Both the position numbers and the translations under genes were made by a program. Below the pieces are notes generated by a model, which was given only the letters and a program-made list of their open reading frames with translations, was not told the origin of the DNA and ran no database searches. Source: Shewanella benthica KT99 (GTDB lineage: Bacteria; Pseudomonadota; Gammaproteobacteria; Enterobacterales; Shewanellaceae). From it: a stretch of DNA of 60,625 nt. The first letter of the stretch is position 1, and every line of letters starts with the position of its first letter. The stretch is from NCBI RefSeq assembly GCF_000172075.1, contig NZ_ABIC01000027.1, positions 1 to 60,625 of the forward strand, in the 5' to 3' direction. This document shows positions 33,202-44,061 of the stretch, in pieces.

Positions 33202-34266
33202 ATGACCATTAAAACAGATGAACTACGCACCACTTTATTATGTAAGGCAATTTCTCCCGCTAAATTAGCTTCTGAATATCCCCTCACATCAGAGGCTGCC
33301 GACTACCTGGTTCAACAGAGACGCGAAGTCGAGGCTATCTTGACTGGTGAAGACCCAAGGCTCTTGGTTATCATAGGTCCTTGCTCAATTCATGACACCA
33401 AGGCGGCCATAGATTATGCGGAGCGCTTGGCAAAACTGCATATGGAACTGAAAGACGATCTGTGTATCTTGATGCGCGTCTACTTCGAGAAGCCCAGAAC
33501 CACAGTTGGCTGGAAAGGACTCATCTCAGATCCCGATCTCGATGGCAGTTTCAACGCCAACAAGGGACTTCGTCTCGCCCGTGAATTATTGCAAAAAATT
33601 ACCGAGCTCAAGTTGCCTATCGCAACCGAATTCCTCGATATGGTGAACGGTCAGTATATCGCCGATCTTATTACCTGGGGCGCTGTCGGCGCGCGCACCA
33701 CAGAGAGTCAAATTCACCGTGAGATGGCATCGGCCCTATCCTGTCCGGTTGGTTTTAAAAATGGCACCGACGGCAACATCAATATTGCTATCGATGCCGT
33801 ACGTGCAGCAAAAGAGCCGCACATCTTCTATTCTCCGGATAAAGATGGCGCCATGGCGGTTTATCGCACCAGTGGTAACCCATTTGGTCACATCATTCTA
33901 CGGGGTGGTAAGCAACCTAACTATCACGCCGAAGACGTCAATGCCGCCGCAGAACAGTTGCAAAAATTAGGCATTTCCCATCGTATTGTTGTCGACTTCA
34001 GCCACGGCAACAGCCAGAAGAAACATGCCCAGCAACTCATCGTCGCCGACAGCATCATCAAACAGATGGATGAAGGCTCAACGGCTATCGCTGGTATCAT
34101 GGCTGAAAGCTTTATCGAAGAGGGTAACCAGAAGGTGATCCCAGGTAAGAAGCTGGTCTATGGTAAGAGCATTACAGATGCCTGTTTGCATTGGGAAGAC
34201 TCGGAGAAACTGCTTCGCTCCCTCGCTAAGGCATCGAGAGACAGAATGAATAAGCTTAGCTCGTAA
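33202..34266 (+). CDS. aroH: DAHP synthase, class I (AroH-like)
   Basis: First step of aromatic amino acid synthesis, joining PEP and erythrose-4-phosphate. 354 aa. Active-site blocks: IIGPCSIHD (metal Cys), MRVYFEKPRTTVGWKG, ATEFLDMVNGQY, GARTTESQIHREMASALSCPVGFKNGTDG, HIILRGGK and VVDFSHGN. Among the three E. coli isozymes the sequence resembles AroH most (TDELRT start, FLDMV-GQ-IADLI-WGA-GARTTESQ), so Trp feedback is likely but not proven. Position after ppsR mirrors E. coli ppsA-ydiA-aroH. A TATAAT at 33150-33155 may be its -10 box. Ends in a clear terminator. Confidence 0.9.
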   Translation: MTIKTDELRTTLLCKAISPAKLASEYPLTSEAADYLVQQRREVEAILTGEDPRLLVIIGPCSIHDTKAAIDYAERLAKLHMELKDDLCILMRVYFEKPRTTVGWKGLISDPDLDGSFNANKGLRLARELLQKITELKLPIATEFLDMVNGQYIADLITWGAVGARTTESQIHREMASALSCPVGFKNGTDGNINIAIDAVRAAKEPHIFYSPDKDGAMAVYRTSGNPFGHIILRGGKQPNYHAEDVNAAAEQLQKLGISHRIVVDFSHGNSQKKHAQQLIVADSIIKQMDEGSTAIAGIMAESFIEEGNQKVIPGKKLVYGKSITDACLHWEDSEKLLRSLAKASRDRMNKLSS

Positions 34267-34280
34267 AAGCTAATTCCGTA

Positions 34281-34316
34281 AAAAAGGCTTCTCGGCATTG
34301 CTAGGAAGCCTTTTTT
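34281..34316 (+). terminator. aroH terminator
   Basis: AAAAAGGCTTC / GAAGCCTTTTTT stem with T6 tail. Confidence 0.88.
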
Positions 34317-34592
34317 GATCTAAAAATTCATCAACATCATTACTAATACCAGTTCCATTAAGTAAGTGAGCATTCAGCGGGAATTAAAAATGCTGTAGGC
34401 CTCGGTAACTGCTCCGGCGTTACTCTAGCTTCACCCGTCCATGGGCGCGTACCTTCTGCATCTGACCTCCAGGGAGAAAGGAAATGTCTTAAAAACACTC
34501 CTTCAATAATGTTTCCTTTAAACGGGAAATTTCACTATAATTCTCTGCCTATATTCCGCCAATATTGAACTAGTATAACCTTAGGTTGCCGT
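34317..34592. other. Non-coding region with dispersed repeat copy B
   Basis: Together with the terminator just before it this makes a 326-bp gap. Contents: dispersed repeat copy B, then an AT-rich stretch (TTTAAACGGGAAATTTCACTATAATTC) with TATAAT at about 34535 as a plausible -10 box for the thioesterase gene. Confidence 0.5.
34346..34490. repeat. Dispersed intergenic repeat, copy B
   Basis: Second copy of the element at 5201-5345, about 29 kb away, same orientation. The best-conserved part is TTCACCCGTCCATGGG at 34430-34445 and CTGCATCTGACCTCCAGGG shortly after. Copy B has an extra ~14 bp (AGAAAGGAAATG region) before the final GTCTTAA. Confidence 0.7.
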
Positions 34593-35021
34593 ATGCCATT
34601 GTCCCAAACACCCGAATCTCGCTCACCAATGATGAATGCCCGTATAGAACAATCTGAAGCCCGTGTCATCAAGGCCATATTTCCGTCCATCACCAACCAC
34701 CACAACACCCTCTTCGGTGGTGAAGCATTGGCCTGGATGGACGAAACCGCCTTTATCGCCGCCACTCGCTTCTGCCGTAAGCCTCTGGTTACAGTGAGCT
34801 CGGACAGGATTGATTTTAACAAGGCTATTCCTGCTGGCAGCCTGGCCGAAATTATCGCCAGGGTTATCTATGTGGGTAATACCTCTTTAAAAGTCGAAGT
34901 AAATATCTTTGTCGAAGACATGTATAGAGATCACAGAGAGCATGCCATTCGAGGCGTCTTCACCTTCGTTGCCGTAGATGATGACAGACAACCCACCCAG
35001 GTCTGGACGCAAGAGTCATAA
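34593..35021 (+). CDS. Acyl-CoA thioesterase (hotdog fold, YciA-like)
   Basis: 142 aa single hotdog domain. ITNHHNTLFGGEALAWMDETAFIAATRFC holds the catalytic Asp/Glu of the acyl-CoA hydrolase family (YciA/BFIT type), followed by TVSSDRIDFNKAIPAG. It cleaves acyl-CoA to free acid and CoA; chain-length preference is unknown. Located before crbR on the same strand but with a terminator between. Possible link to acetyl/acyl-CoA homeostasis with the crb-acs genes is inference. Confidence 0.85.
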   Translation: MPLSQTPESRSPMMNARIEQSEARVIKAIFPSITNHHNTLFGGEALAWMDETAFIAATRFCRKPLVTVSSDRIDFNKAIPAGSLAEIIARVIYVGNTSLKVEVNIFVEDMYRDHREHAIRGVFTFVAVDDDRQPTQVWTQES

Positions 35022-35026
35022 ATCAT

Positions 35027-35056
35027 AAAAGGCAGTGACAATAATCACTGCCTTGA
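35027..35056 (+). terminator. Thioesterase gene terminator
   Basis: AAGGCAGTGA / TCACTGCCTT stem with a 6-nt loop; modest T content after it. Confidence 0.7.
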
Positions 35057-35196
35057 TGAGCAGATTATTGCCCGATGGTTTTCATCCCCAAAAACTCCGT
35101 ATGCATCTGTTAGACCTAAGTCGAATAAAACCGGGCTTTAAGGCTAAATCACCGCCAAATACCCATAAACCAATAGTCCCCCTCATACTTTTTCTG

Positions 35197-35210
35197 TTAC
35201 ATTGATGTAA
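35197..35210. promoter_or_regulatory. Dyad just upstream of crbR
   Basis: Perfect palindrome TTACAT-TG-ATGTAA, 33 bp before the crbR start. Unknown binder; could be an autoregulatory or other regulator site. Confidence 0.35.
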
Positions 35211-35242
35211 TCTTCACGCGCAACGAAATAAAATATAAAGCC

Positions 35243-35902
35243 ATGAAGCTAGAAAATTTGAACATTATTATTGCCGATGACCACCCGCTGTTTCGTAACG
35301 CCTTACGACAAGCCCTGAGTGGTCCCTTCCCAAACACCAACTGGTTTGAAGCTGACAGTGCCGATGCACTTCAGAGCCTGCTTGAAAATAAACAGCAGGC
35401 CTATGATTTAGTCATGTTAGACCTGCAGATGCCAGGCTCCCACGGGTATTCAACCCTTATCCATCTGCGAACCCACTTCTCCGATCTTCCAGTCATCATT
35501 ATCTCCGCCCATGAAGATAATATGACCATCAGCCGTGCCGTCCATTATGGTAGTTCAGGATTTATTCCTAAGTCATCTTCGATGGAAACACTGGCTGCTG
35601 CCCTAACCTCGGTACTCGATGGAGATATTTGGCTACCGGATCATGCCGAGATACAGGAGATAAAGGAAGACGCTAGCGCTCTTGTGGCCAGAAAGCTTGC
35701 CGATCTCACTCCACAGCAGTACAAGGTGTTGCAGATGTTTGCCGAAGGCTTACTCAATAAGCAGATTGCCTATGACTTAGGCGTATCGGAAGCCACCATC
35801 AAGGCGCATGCCACGGCGATATTTCGTAAGTTAGGCGTGAGAAACCGCACCCAAGCCGTTATCTCATTGCAACAGCTAGAGATGGAAAAAGTAGAGCTCT
35901 AG
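35243..35902 (+). CDS. crbR: LuxR-type response regulator (CrbR-like)
   Basis: 219 aa. Receiver domain with acidic pair DD at 12-13, phospho-acceptor D60 in LVMLDLQMPG and Lys in FIPKSSS; C-terminal LuxR/NarL helix-turn-helix LTPQQYKVLQMFAEGLLNKQIAYDLGVSEATIKAHATAIFRKLGV. In Vibrio and Pseudomonas, CrbR-type regulators, phosphorylated by an SSS-domain kinase (CrbS), activate acs. Here the matching kinase and acs lie 2.5-6 kb downstream, so CrbR is the best call. It shares a terminator with the broken oxidase gene. Confidence 0.83.
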   Translation: MKLENLNIIIADDHPLFRNALRQALSGPFPNTNWFEADSADALQSLLENKQQAYDLVMLDLQMPGSHGYSTLIHLRTHFSDLPVIIISAHEDNMTISRAVHYGSSGFIPKSSSMETLAAALTSVLDGDIWLPDHAEIQEIKEDASALVARKLADLTPQQYKVLQMFAEGLLNKQIAYDLGVSEATIKAHATAIFRKLGVRNRTQAVISLQQLEMEKVEL

Positions 35903-35925
35903 TCAGACTCAGCTGCAATTGAGCG

Positions 35926-35955
35926 AAAAAGCCAATCTGTTTAGATTGGCTTTTT
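35926..35955. terminator. Bidirectional terminator after crbR
   Basis: AAAAAGCCAATCT / AGATTGGCTTTTT perfect 13-bp stem with A and T tracts. Confidence 0.92.
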
Positions 35956-36002
35956 GTTTATGGGAAGTAATCAACGAAATATAAAAAAATGAATGGAGAG
36001 CA

Positions 36003-37292
36003 TTAACGAAAATGTTCCATCATCCGGTAGTAGGTCATCCCCAGAGCCATAGCCTGATTGCCCAGCCATTCATTCATGGGAATGCGGATATGTTTCATCC
36101 CGGCAAACAAGTCAAACTCAGTTAACTGACCGATAATTGCCTTGGACATGATCTCCCCCATGATATGGGACGTGGCCAGCCCATGGCCCGAGTATCCTTG
36201 GCAATAAAAGACATTAGGCGATACTTTACCCAGCTGTGGAATACGATTCACCACGATACCAGCCATACCAGTCCATTCGAACTCGATATCGACTCCCTTC
36301 AGACGAGGAAATGTCCGCTCAATTGCCGGGCGTAATTCAGCGGACAGATCTTTCGAGTCCCGTCCCGAGTAATTTGTACCACCACCGAACATAAGCCGAT
36401 TATCCGCCGTCATTCGATAATAATCGAGCACAAACCGGCTGTCGTACACAGCAACATCATGAGGATTTATCGCCTTAGCGACATCGGCAGAGAGCTTTAC
36501 CGTGGCGCAATTACCCAGAGATGCGGGAAACAACATGCCACTGAGTTTATTGCGTGCGAGTTTATGGTAGGCATTTCCCGCCAATAGGACGCTGTAGGCG
36601 GTGATGGAGCCATGTTCTGTCCTGACTACCGGTAAGTCACCATCACAGATTTCAACAACTGCCGAATGTACGAAGATCAATGCACCTTGCATCTCTGCCG
36701 CCCTCACCTCCCCGATACACAGATTTACCGAATGCAGGTGCATATTGCGTTTATTGAGTAATCCGCCATGGTACAGAGGCGTCTCCAGATAGTCTGGGAT
36801 CTCCTGTTTCGACAACAGACGAAGCTCATCACCCATGCCTCTTAAGAGCGCTTCTTCATAGGTCTTTTCCATCTCTGCCATATGAGCAGGTTTGTAAGCG
36901 GTATGCAGATGACCAAACTTGAGATCGCAGTCGATATTATATTTGGCTACCCGGCTCTTGATGATCTCATGTCCACGCCACCTGAGATCTCAGACATAAT
37001 CTGCCGCTTCGGTGCCTATGCTATTTCGACGCTGTTTCGTCATTGCGGCATCACCGGACAAACTGCCGGTTACCTGGCCGCCATTACGCCCGGTAGCGCC
37101 CCAAGCTATCTTGTTCGCCTCTAAGATGGCGACTTTAATGCCTTTCTCCGCCAGCTCCACCGCAGTCGCAACACCGGTAAACCCGCCGCCTATGATGACC
37201 ACATCGACCCGAATGTCTTCCTCTAATCTAGGATAATGTGTTTCATCATTGATGGTGGCGTTGTAATAAGAATCACAGCGTTGTTCTGACAT
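36003..37292 (-). pseudogene. FAD-dependent amine oxidase (PuuB/OrdL-like), nonsense-interrupted
   Basis: One 429-codon reading frame cut by a single TGA at 36990-36992. The first 100 codons carry the dinucleotide-binding VDVVIIGGGFTGVATAVELAEKG (residues 29-51) and WGATGRNGGQVTGSLSGD. After the stop the same frame goes on without a break: DLRWRGHEIIKSRVAKY, CDLKFGHLHTAY, then GGGTNYSGRD, WTGMAGIVVNRIPQLG and YCQGYSGHGLATSHIMGE, all typical of gamma-glutamylputrescine oxidase-type DAO enzymes. A TGG (Trp) to TGA change explains it. The downstream part (from ATG 36881) would lack the FAD-binding site, so activity is lost unless readthrough occurs. Confidence 0.85.
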
Positions 37293-37639
37293 AGAGCTCT
37301 CCGTCTGTTTGCTAAGGCAAATCTTGCTGGCTTTGTTGTTTTACATTTTTTACACATGTAAATAATTTCAGTATATAGCAGGCTATTTTCTCGTCAACAC
37401 ACTTGATTGAAATATTTTACAAGGCGCTAGAAACAAGACCAATCTAAGCCTACACAAGGATGTTTACGCATAAAACCTCTGATTAGAGTCATTTATTTTT
37501 TACGGAAGTGGACACTTCTTAGCAACAGAAAGTAGTAACAGAAAGTAGTAACAGACAGTAGCGACAGCAAGGCAAGACTCAACTTCTTGCCTTAAACAGG
37601 CTTAACAATTTTACAGGAGGTAAAATTGAGGAATAGGTA
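37293..37639. other. 347-bp non-coding region
   Basis: No gene seen. Near the oxidase start it has TTTACA-CA-TGTAAA (about 37350-37363), a possible operator. It also has a 13-bp x3 tandem repeat at 37524-37562 and a hairpin AAGGCAAGA / TCTTGCCTT near 37570-37593 that may end the FAH-family transcript. Confidence 0.5.
37524..37562. repeat. 13-bp tandem repeat, 3 copies
   Basis: AACAGAAAGTAGT twice exactly (37524-37549), then AACAGACAGTAGC with two changes. Intergenic. Confidence 0.85.
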
Positions 37640-38284
37640 TTATTGAGCGGTCCAACAAGCTTGTGTCAGTAACCGCTCTTTATCGTAAAGCTTAGCGCTG
37701 AACTTATCGTCTCTGTTAACGACTCCAACCCCCTTCGGCGTGCCCGTCATCACGATATCACCGTCGATTAAACTCATAAAACTCTGTATCTCGGCCAAGA
37801 TTTCCTCGGGTTTATTCAGCATTAACGCGATATTGCCAACTTGTATTCTTACATCATTGATCATCAGCTCGAATGTCAGGTTCTCACTGACACTCTCGAT
37901 GGCAACAAATTCAGAAAATACCACAGAGCCATCAAATGCCTTGGCTCTCTCCCAGGGAAGCCCCTTGGCTTTGAGTCGACTCTGCAGGCCTCGCTTAGTA
38001 AGGTCTAGTCCAAGGCCTACGGCACTAAATTGTCCATTCTCAACCACAAAACATAACTCGGCCTCATAATGTATCGCCTCTTGATGAAAACTCACCAGCT
38101 CAGTTGAGATCGCCGAATTTGGCTTAACAAACAGCACCATCTCATCGGGCACCTCATTATTGAGCTCCTTCATCTCATCGGGCACCTCATTATTGAGCTC
38201 CTTGATGTGCTCGACATAGTTGCGCCCCACACACACGACTTTCGAAGGCCTTACGACTCTATTATCAATGACTACTGTTTGCAT
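37640..38284 (-). CDS. Fumarylacetoacetate hydrolase-family protein with internal duplication
   Basis: FAH-domain protein, 214 aa from ATG 38284 (MQTVVIDNRVV); an in-frame ATG at 38299 adds five residues. Family motifs: VVCVGRNYVEHIKELNNE, HYEAELCFVVE with the metal-binding E-x-E pair, FDGSVVFSEFV and GDIVMTGTPKGVG. Such enzymes act as acylpyruvases or decarboxylases on 2-oxo acids; substrate not predictable. Residues KELNNEVPDEM occur twice in a row because of a perfect in-frame 33-bp duplication near residue 30-52. This enlarges an active-site loop region, so function may be changed. Confidence 0.85.
   Translation of the reverse strand: MQTVVIDNRVVRPSKVVCVGRNYVEHIKELNNEVPDEMKELNNEVPDEMVLFVKPNSAISTELVSFHQEAIHYEAELCFVVENGQFSAVGLGLDLTKRGLQSRLKAKGLPWERAKAFDGSVVFSEFVAIESVSENLTFELMINDVRIQVGNIALMLNKPEEILAEIQSFMSLIDGDIVMTGTPKGVGVVNRDDKFSAKLYDKERLLTQACWTAQ
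38138..38203. repeat. 33-bp perfect tandem duplication inside the FAH-family gene
   Basis: 38138-38170 and 38171-38203 are identical 33-mers (starting CATCTCATCGGGCACC). The duplication is in frame and adds 11 residues. Confidence 0.95.
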
Positions 38285-38382
38285 CAAACTCCACTCCAAA
38301 TATTCTTATTCACACAAGTCTAGAAAACACCTTCCCAGAGAGAGACAAATCTATAGGGTCAGACCATCACATTTCAAACGAA

Positions 38383-41300
38383 TCATTTAACCAGACTCGA
38401 AATTAAGGCTCTCAACGCGGCGGGCTTCACCATCTTCGCCATATAACGATACCCCTTACGCTCAACTTCATCCACCAGCTCTTTATTGGTATTAGCAGTA
38501 ATAAGTACGCCAGGAAGATGGCTGCCATATAGGGCACGTATGCCATCCATAGCATCGACACCATTTTCGTCATTATCCAGATGATAATCGGCTAATACTA
38601 TGTCCGGAGCGACCCCTTTGAGACCCAGTTTAATTCTGGCATCGGCAAGATCGGTGGCACAGATCACTTCACACTGCCAACGGCTGAGTAAACTATCCAG
38701 TCCCGCCAAAATCGTTTCTTCATTATCGATGCACAGTACCTTAACACCGACTAAAGGCTGGATAATGGCCGCCGTTTTTTTCACCTGCGTCTCAGTAATT
38801 ATCTTGCCCATAGGGACGCTGATTGAGAAAACTGAACCTTGACCAAGAATTGAATCCACCTTGATCTCATGCTCCAATACCCGGCCGATCCGATCGGCAA
38901 TCGCTAAGCCAAGACCCAGGCCGCTGACGCTCTTACTGGTGGGGTTATCCAGACGCTTAAACTCTTTGAAAATCTCCGAAATTTCACTCTCATCGATACC
39001 ACAGCCAGTATCCAGTACCTGGATTTCAAGATATTCTCCCCGATGACGGCAGCCGAGCAAGACACGATTTCCCTTGGCGTAGCGATAGGCATTGGTCAAA
39101 AAGTTTTGCAATACCCGCCTGAGCAGACTCAAATCTGAGTTAACGGAGGCTGTACTCGGCACCATACTGAACTTGATCTGATAATCTTGGGCCATGGCAG
39201 CAAATTCTACCGACAATCCATCGAGTAATTCTGAGATAGCAAAGTCACGACGATTGACATCCACCACGCCCGAGTCGAGCTTAGAGATATCCAGCAGATC
39301 CGTGAGCAGCTCACCGGCAATCTTGAGTGAGCTGTTTACATGGGAGAGTGTCGTCTTGCTCTCCTGATCTAAGTTTGGATATTGAGACAAGGAGGCGGTA
39401 AATAATCTCGCCGCATTCAAGGGCTGCATCAAGTCATGCCCCACGGCAGCTAAAAATTTACTCTTAGAGGCATTAGCCATCTCTTCCTGAGTCTTAGACT
39501 CCAATAACTGACTGTTTAACATCGCCAGCTCATAGGTCCTCTCCTTCACCCTCGCCTCCAGAGAATCGTTCACCTCCTGCAGGGCCTTAGCATGTTCACG
39601 ATATTGAGTGATATCGGTGAAGGTCATTACGAAACCGCCACCTGGCATAGGATTGCCCTGTATTTTGATCACCTTGCCGTCTTGCCTCTCTCGCTCCGAC
39701 ACATGGGCGGTGCCGTTTATCATGTGCTGCACCCGCTTATTAACCTGATCCTCTATTTCACCCACACCACAAAAACCGCGTTCGGCGTTGAAACGCACCA
39801 CCTCACTGATGGACATTCCCTCTTTGAGAAAACCTGTCGGGTATTGATATAGCTCGGAGTATTTATGATTCCAGGCCACCAGCTTTAAGTCTTTATCCAC
39901 CACACTCATGCCTTCATAGGCGTGTTCTATGGCTCCACGCAACATGTCTTGGCTAATAATTATCTTGGAAGAGGCTTCATCGACCAAATTAAACACTTCA
40001 TCGAGTGCCAGATCCCTGCCCTGCAACACAGAATCCATCACCAAGGCTGCACTCGAGCCACCTAAGACCCCAGCCAGAATATGCTCAGTGTGGGCGATAA
40101 GCTCGGCAGGAGCCGCCTTATGCCAACTGTCACTCTTTACCGCTTCTTCGGAAAATCGAGAAAAACTCTCATAGGCGCGAGTCGGGCTGACGAACCGGCT
40201 CGCCAAGATCAAGAGATCTTGCTGAGAGATGGGGGCACCCTTGCGGCTGCTGCTATTCTTAAGCTCCCCGGGAGTGACAAACTGACTGGCTTGAATACGC
40301 TCCGATACTCCGGCCCTAAACCAGATAGAGCCTAAGATATAGCAGGCTAAGTTGGCGAGTAAGGCGGTTAAAATATCTCTTACATTGGGATTAATCGTCT
40401 CCAGCAGACCAAAATCACTGCCAAACACACCGCTGGCAGCGTACGCTCCCTTGACTAATATGTAACACCAGAGACCGAAGCCAACCAGCAGTCCAAGTAA
40501 CACCCCGGAGCGATTGCCATGCTTCCAATACATACCACCTATGAGCGCCGGTCCCAGTTGGGCGAAGGCGCCGAAGGATAACATCCCCAGCGCCGAGAGG
40601 GAGTCGCTGTCCATAAAGGTGAGATAGCTGAAATAACCTAGGCCTAAGATGACAATGATCGACAAGCGGCGGGCATTGAGCAAAAACTGAGAAAATTGAC
40701 TGAAATTTTTCTGCTTAATTTTCCCGGTGCGTAACATGATGGGCACCAACCATTCGTTACTCACCATCACGCTGATGGTCACCACAGCAACCACCACCAT
40801 GCCGGTCGCGGCAGAAAGTGTACCCAGCAGGGCCACCACGGCCAACATGGGTTGATCTAAGGCTAAAGGCAAGTTAATCACATAAGTATCGGCGGCAACC
40901 GAATCCCCTAAAATCAGCTTCCCTGCTAAGGCTAATGGCGCGACAAACAAGCCAAACAGCAATAGATAGATGGGAAATATCCAGCGCGCTTTTAATAGAC
41001 TTTTCTCATCCATACACTCCACCATCATCACATGGAACTGTCTGGGCATGCACAAGAAAGCCGCCATGCCCACCAAGAGCTGAGGCATCAGGGACTCCAC
41101 TCTGAGGCTAGGCTCGCTGATCAAGTTTCGCTCCGCCGCCTGACGCCAGATATCACCAAAACCATCGAAATAACCAAAGCTTATCACCACACCGACCAGT
41201 AAAAATGACGCTAATTTGACCAAAGATTCGAAGGCGATGGCCAACATCATGCCGGGATTATGCTCGGTCGCATCGAGTTTTCTGGTACCAAATAAGATGG

Positions 41301-41805
41301 CAAATACGGCGAGTACAGCCGTGATGATCAAGGATATCTGGGCACCATCGAAGGGAGAGTCATCGGCCTGAAACAGATTGAGGCTAAATACCATGGCCTT
41401 AAGCTGCAAGGCGATATAGGGCATGATGCCAAATAGCGCAATTAAAGTGACGATGACCGCGAGTAATTGAGACTTACCATACCGGGCGGCAATAAAGTCC
41501 GCCACCGAAGTGATGTTATGGGTTTTAGAGACAATCACCATCTTTCGCAGCATACCAAAGCCTAAGGTAAAGATGAGGATTGGGCCGATAAATATAGGTA
41601 AAAAAGACCAAAGGTCCTGAGCCGACTGGCCAACGGTGCCGAGAAAACTCCAGGATGAGCAATAAACAGCTAGACTCAAGCCATAGATCCACACTTGGAT
41701 CTTCTTGGTTATTTTACTGAACCAACGCTCCGCTCCCCACGCGAGTAGGAACAGCAGAAAAACATAAAAAACGGCAATAACGCCAACCACTATGGTCAAA
41801 TTCAT
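38383..41805 (-). CDS. crbS: SSS-domain hybrid sensor kinase (CrbS-like)
   Basis: 1140 aa. Residues 1-500 form ~13 membrane helices of the sodium/solute symporter family. Then a linker (STAC-type), a PAS domain (about 612-735, with GMSVVDKDLKLVAWNHKY and FTDITQYREH), a coiled coil, a HisKA domain with FLAAVGHDLMQPLNAARLF (phospho-His about 790), an ATPase domain (NAYRYAKG, DTGCGIDESEISEIF, GLGLGLAIADRIG) and a C-terminal receiver (Asp about 1072 in IVLADYHLD). CrbS kinases with this architecture control acetate use through CrbR and acs. Divergent from acs with a 178-bp shared control region. Whether the symporter part moves a solute or only senses one is unsettled. Confidence 0.9.
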   Translation of the reverse strand: MNLTIVVGVIAVFYVFLLFLLAWGAERWFSKITKKIQVWIYGLSLAVYCSSWSFLGTVGQSAQDLWSFLPIFIGPILIFTLGFGMLRKMVIVSKTHNITSVADFIAARYGKSQLLAVIVTLIALFGIMPYIALQLKAMVFSLNLFQADDSPFDGAQISLIITAVLAVFAILFGTRKLDATEHNPGMMLAIAFESLVKLASFLLVGVVISFGYFDGFGDIWRQAAERNLISEPSLRVESLMPQLLVGMAAFLCMPRQFHVMMVECMDEKSLLKARWIFPIYLLLFGLFVAPLALAGKLILGDSVAADTYVINLPLALDQPMLAVVALLGTLSAATGMVVVAVVTISVMVSNEWLVPIMLRTGKIKQKNFSQFSQFLLNARRLSIIVILGLGYFSYLTFMDSDSLSALGMLSFGAFAQLGPALIGGMYWKHGNRSGVLLGLLVGFGLWCYILVKGAYAASGVFGSDFGLLETINPNVRDILTALLANLACYILGSIWFRAGVSERIQASQFVTPGELKNSSSRKGAPISQQDLLILASRFVSPTRAYESFSRFSEEAVKSDSWHKAAPAELIAHTEHILAGVLGGSSAALVMDSVLQGRDLALDEVFNLVDEASSKIIISQDMLRGAIEHAYEGMSVVDKDLKLVAWNHKYSELYQYPTGFLKEGMSISEVVRFNAERGFCGVGEIEDQVNKRVQHMINGTAHVSERERQDGKVIKIQGNPMPGGGFVMTFTDITQYREHAKALQEVNDSLEARVKERTYELAMLNSQLLESKTQEEMANASKSKFLAAVGHDLMQPLNAARLFTASLSQYPNLDQESKTTLSHVNSSLKIAGELLTDLLDISKLDSGVVDVNRRDFAISELLDGLSVEFAAMAQDYQIKFSMVPSTASVNSDLSLLRRVLQNFLTNAYRYAKGNRVLLGCRHRGEYLEIQVLDTGCGIDESEISEIFKEFKRLDNPTSKSVSGLGLGLAIADRIGRVLEHEIKVDSILGQGSVFSISVPMGKIITETQVKKTAAIIQPLVGVKVLCIDNEETILAGLDSLLSRWQCEVICATDLADARIKLGLKGVAPDIVLADYHLDNDENGVDAMDGIRALYGSHLPGVLITANTNKELVDEVERKGYRYMAKMVKPAALRALISSLVK

Positions 41806-41905
41806 ATGACTCTCATATTTTTATGCTCATTGTGCGTTAAATAGAAGATTAAATCCAGACATGAGTTTATTTACAACAGACTAAAAACAAAGGATATTTT
41901 TTTAC

Positions 41906-41919
41906 TAGACCAAGGTCTA
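41906..41919. promoter_or_regulatory. Candidate CrbR operator in the crbS-acs spacer
   Basis: Perfect dyad TAGACC-AA-GGTCTA, 64 bp before the acs start. LuxR-type response regulators bind dyads of this size and this is the only strong one seen in the 178-bp divergent spacer. Binding by CrbR is inferred. Confidence 0.45.
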
Positions 41920-41983
41920 ATAGAGCAAATAGCCCCGAAACCTACATACTAAACCCAATCTCATTAGATATAAGGGAAGCCCC

Positions 41984-43939
<1,956 letters not shown>

Positions 43940-43965
43940 TTCGAAGATAGACAGTCATCTTTGCT

Positions 43966-43989
43966 AGCCCCTCACATGAGGGGCTTTTT
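43966..43989 (+). terminator. acs terminator
   Basis: AGCCCCTCA / TGAGGGGCT stem, 2-nt loop, T5 tail. Confidence 0.9.
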
Positions 43990-44061
43990 ATTGTCCAGAT
44001 GAAATTAATTAGCGGAAAATTAATTTAAAGGGAAACATAGCGAGTCAGGCACCGCACTGAT

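Noticed and set aside
36882..36989. Frameshift in the amine oxidase
   Set aside because: Both halves are in the same frame (start positions differ by 411, a multiple of 3); the lesion is a plain stop codon.
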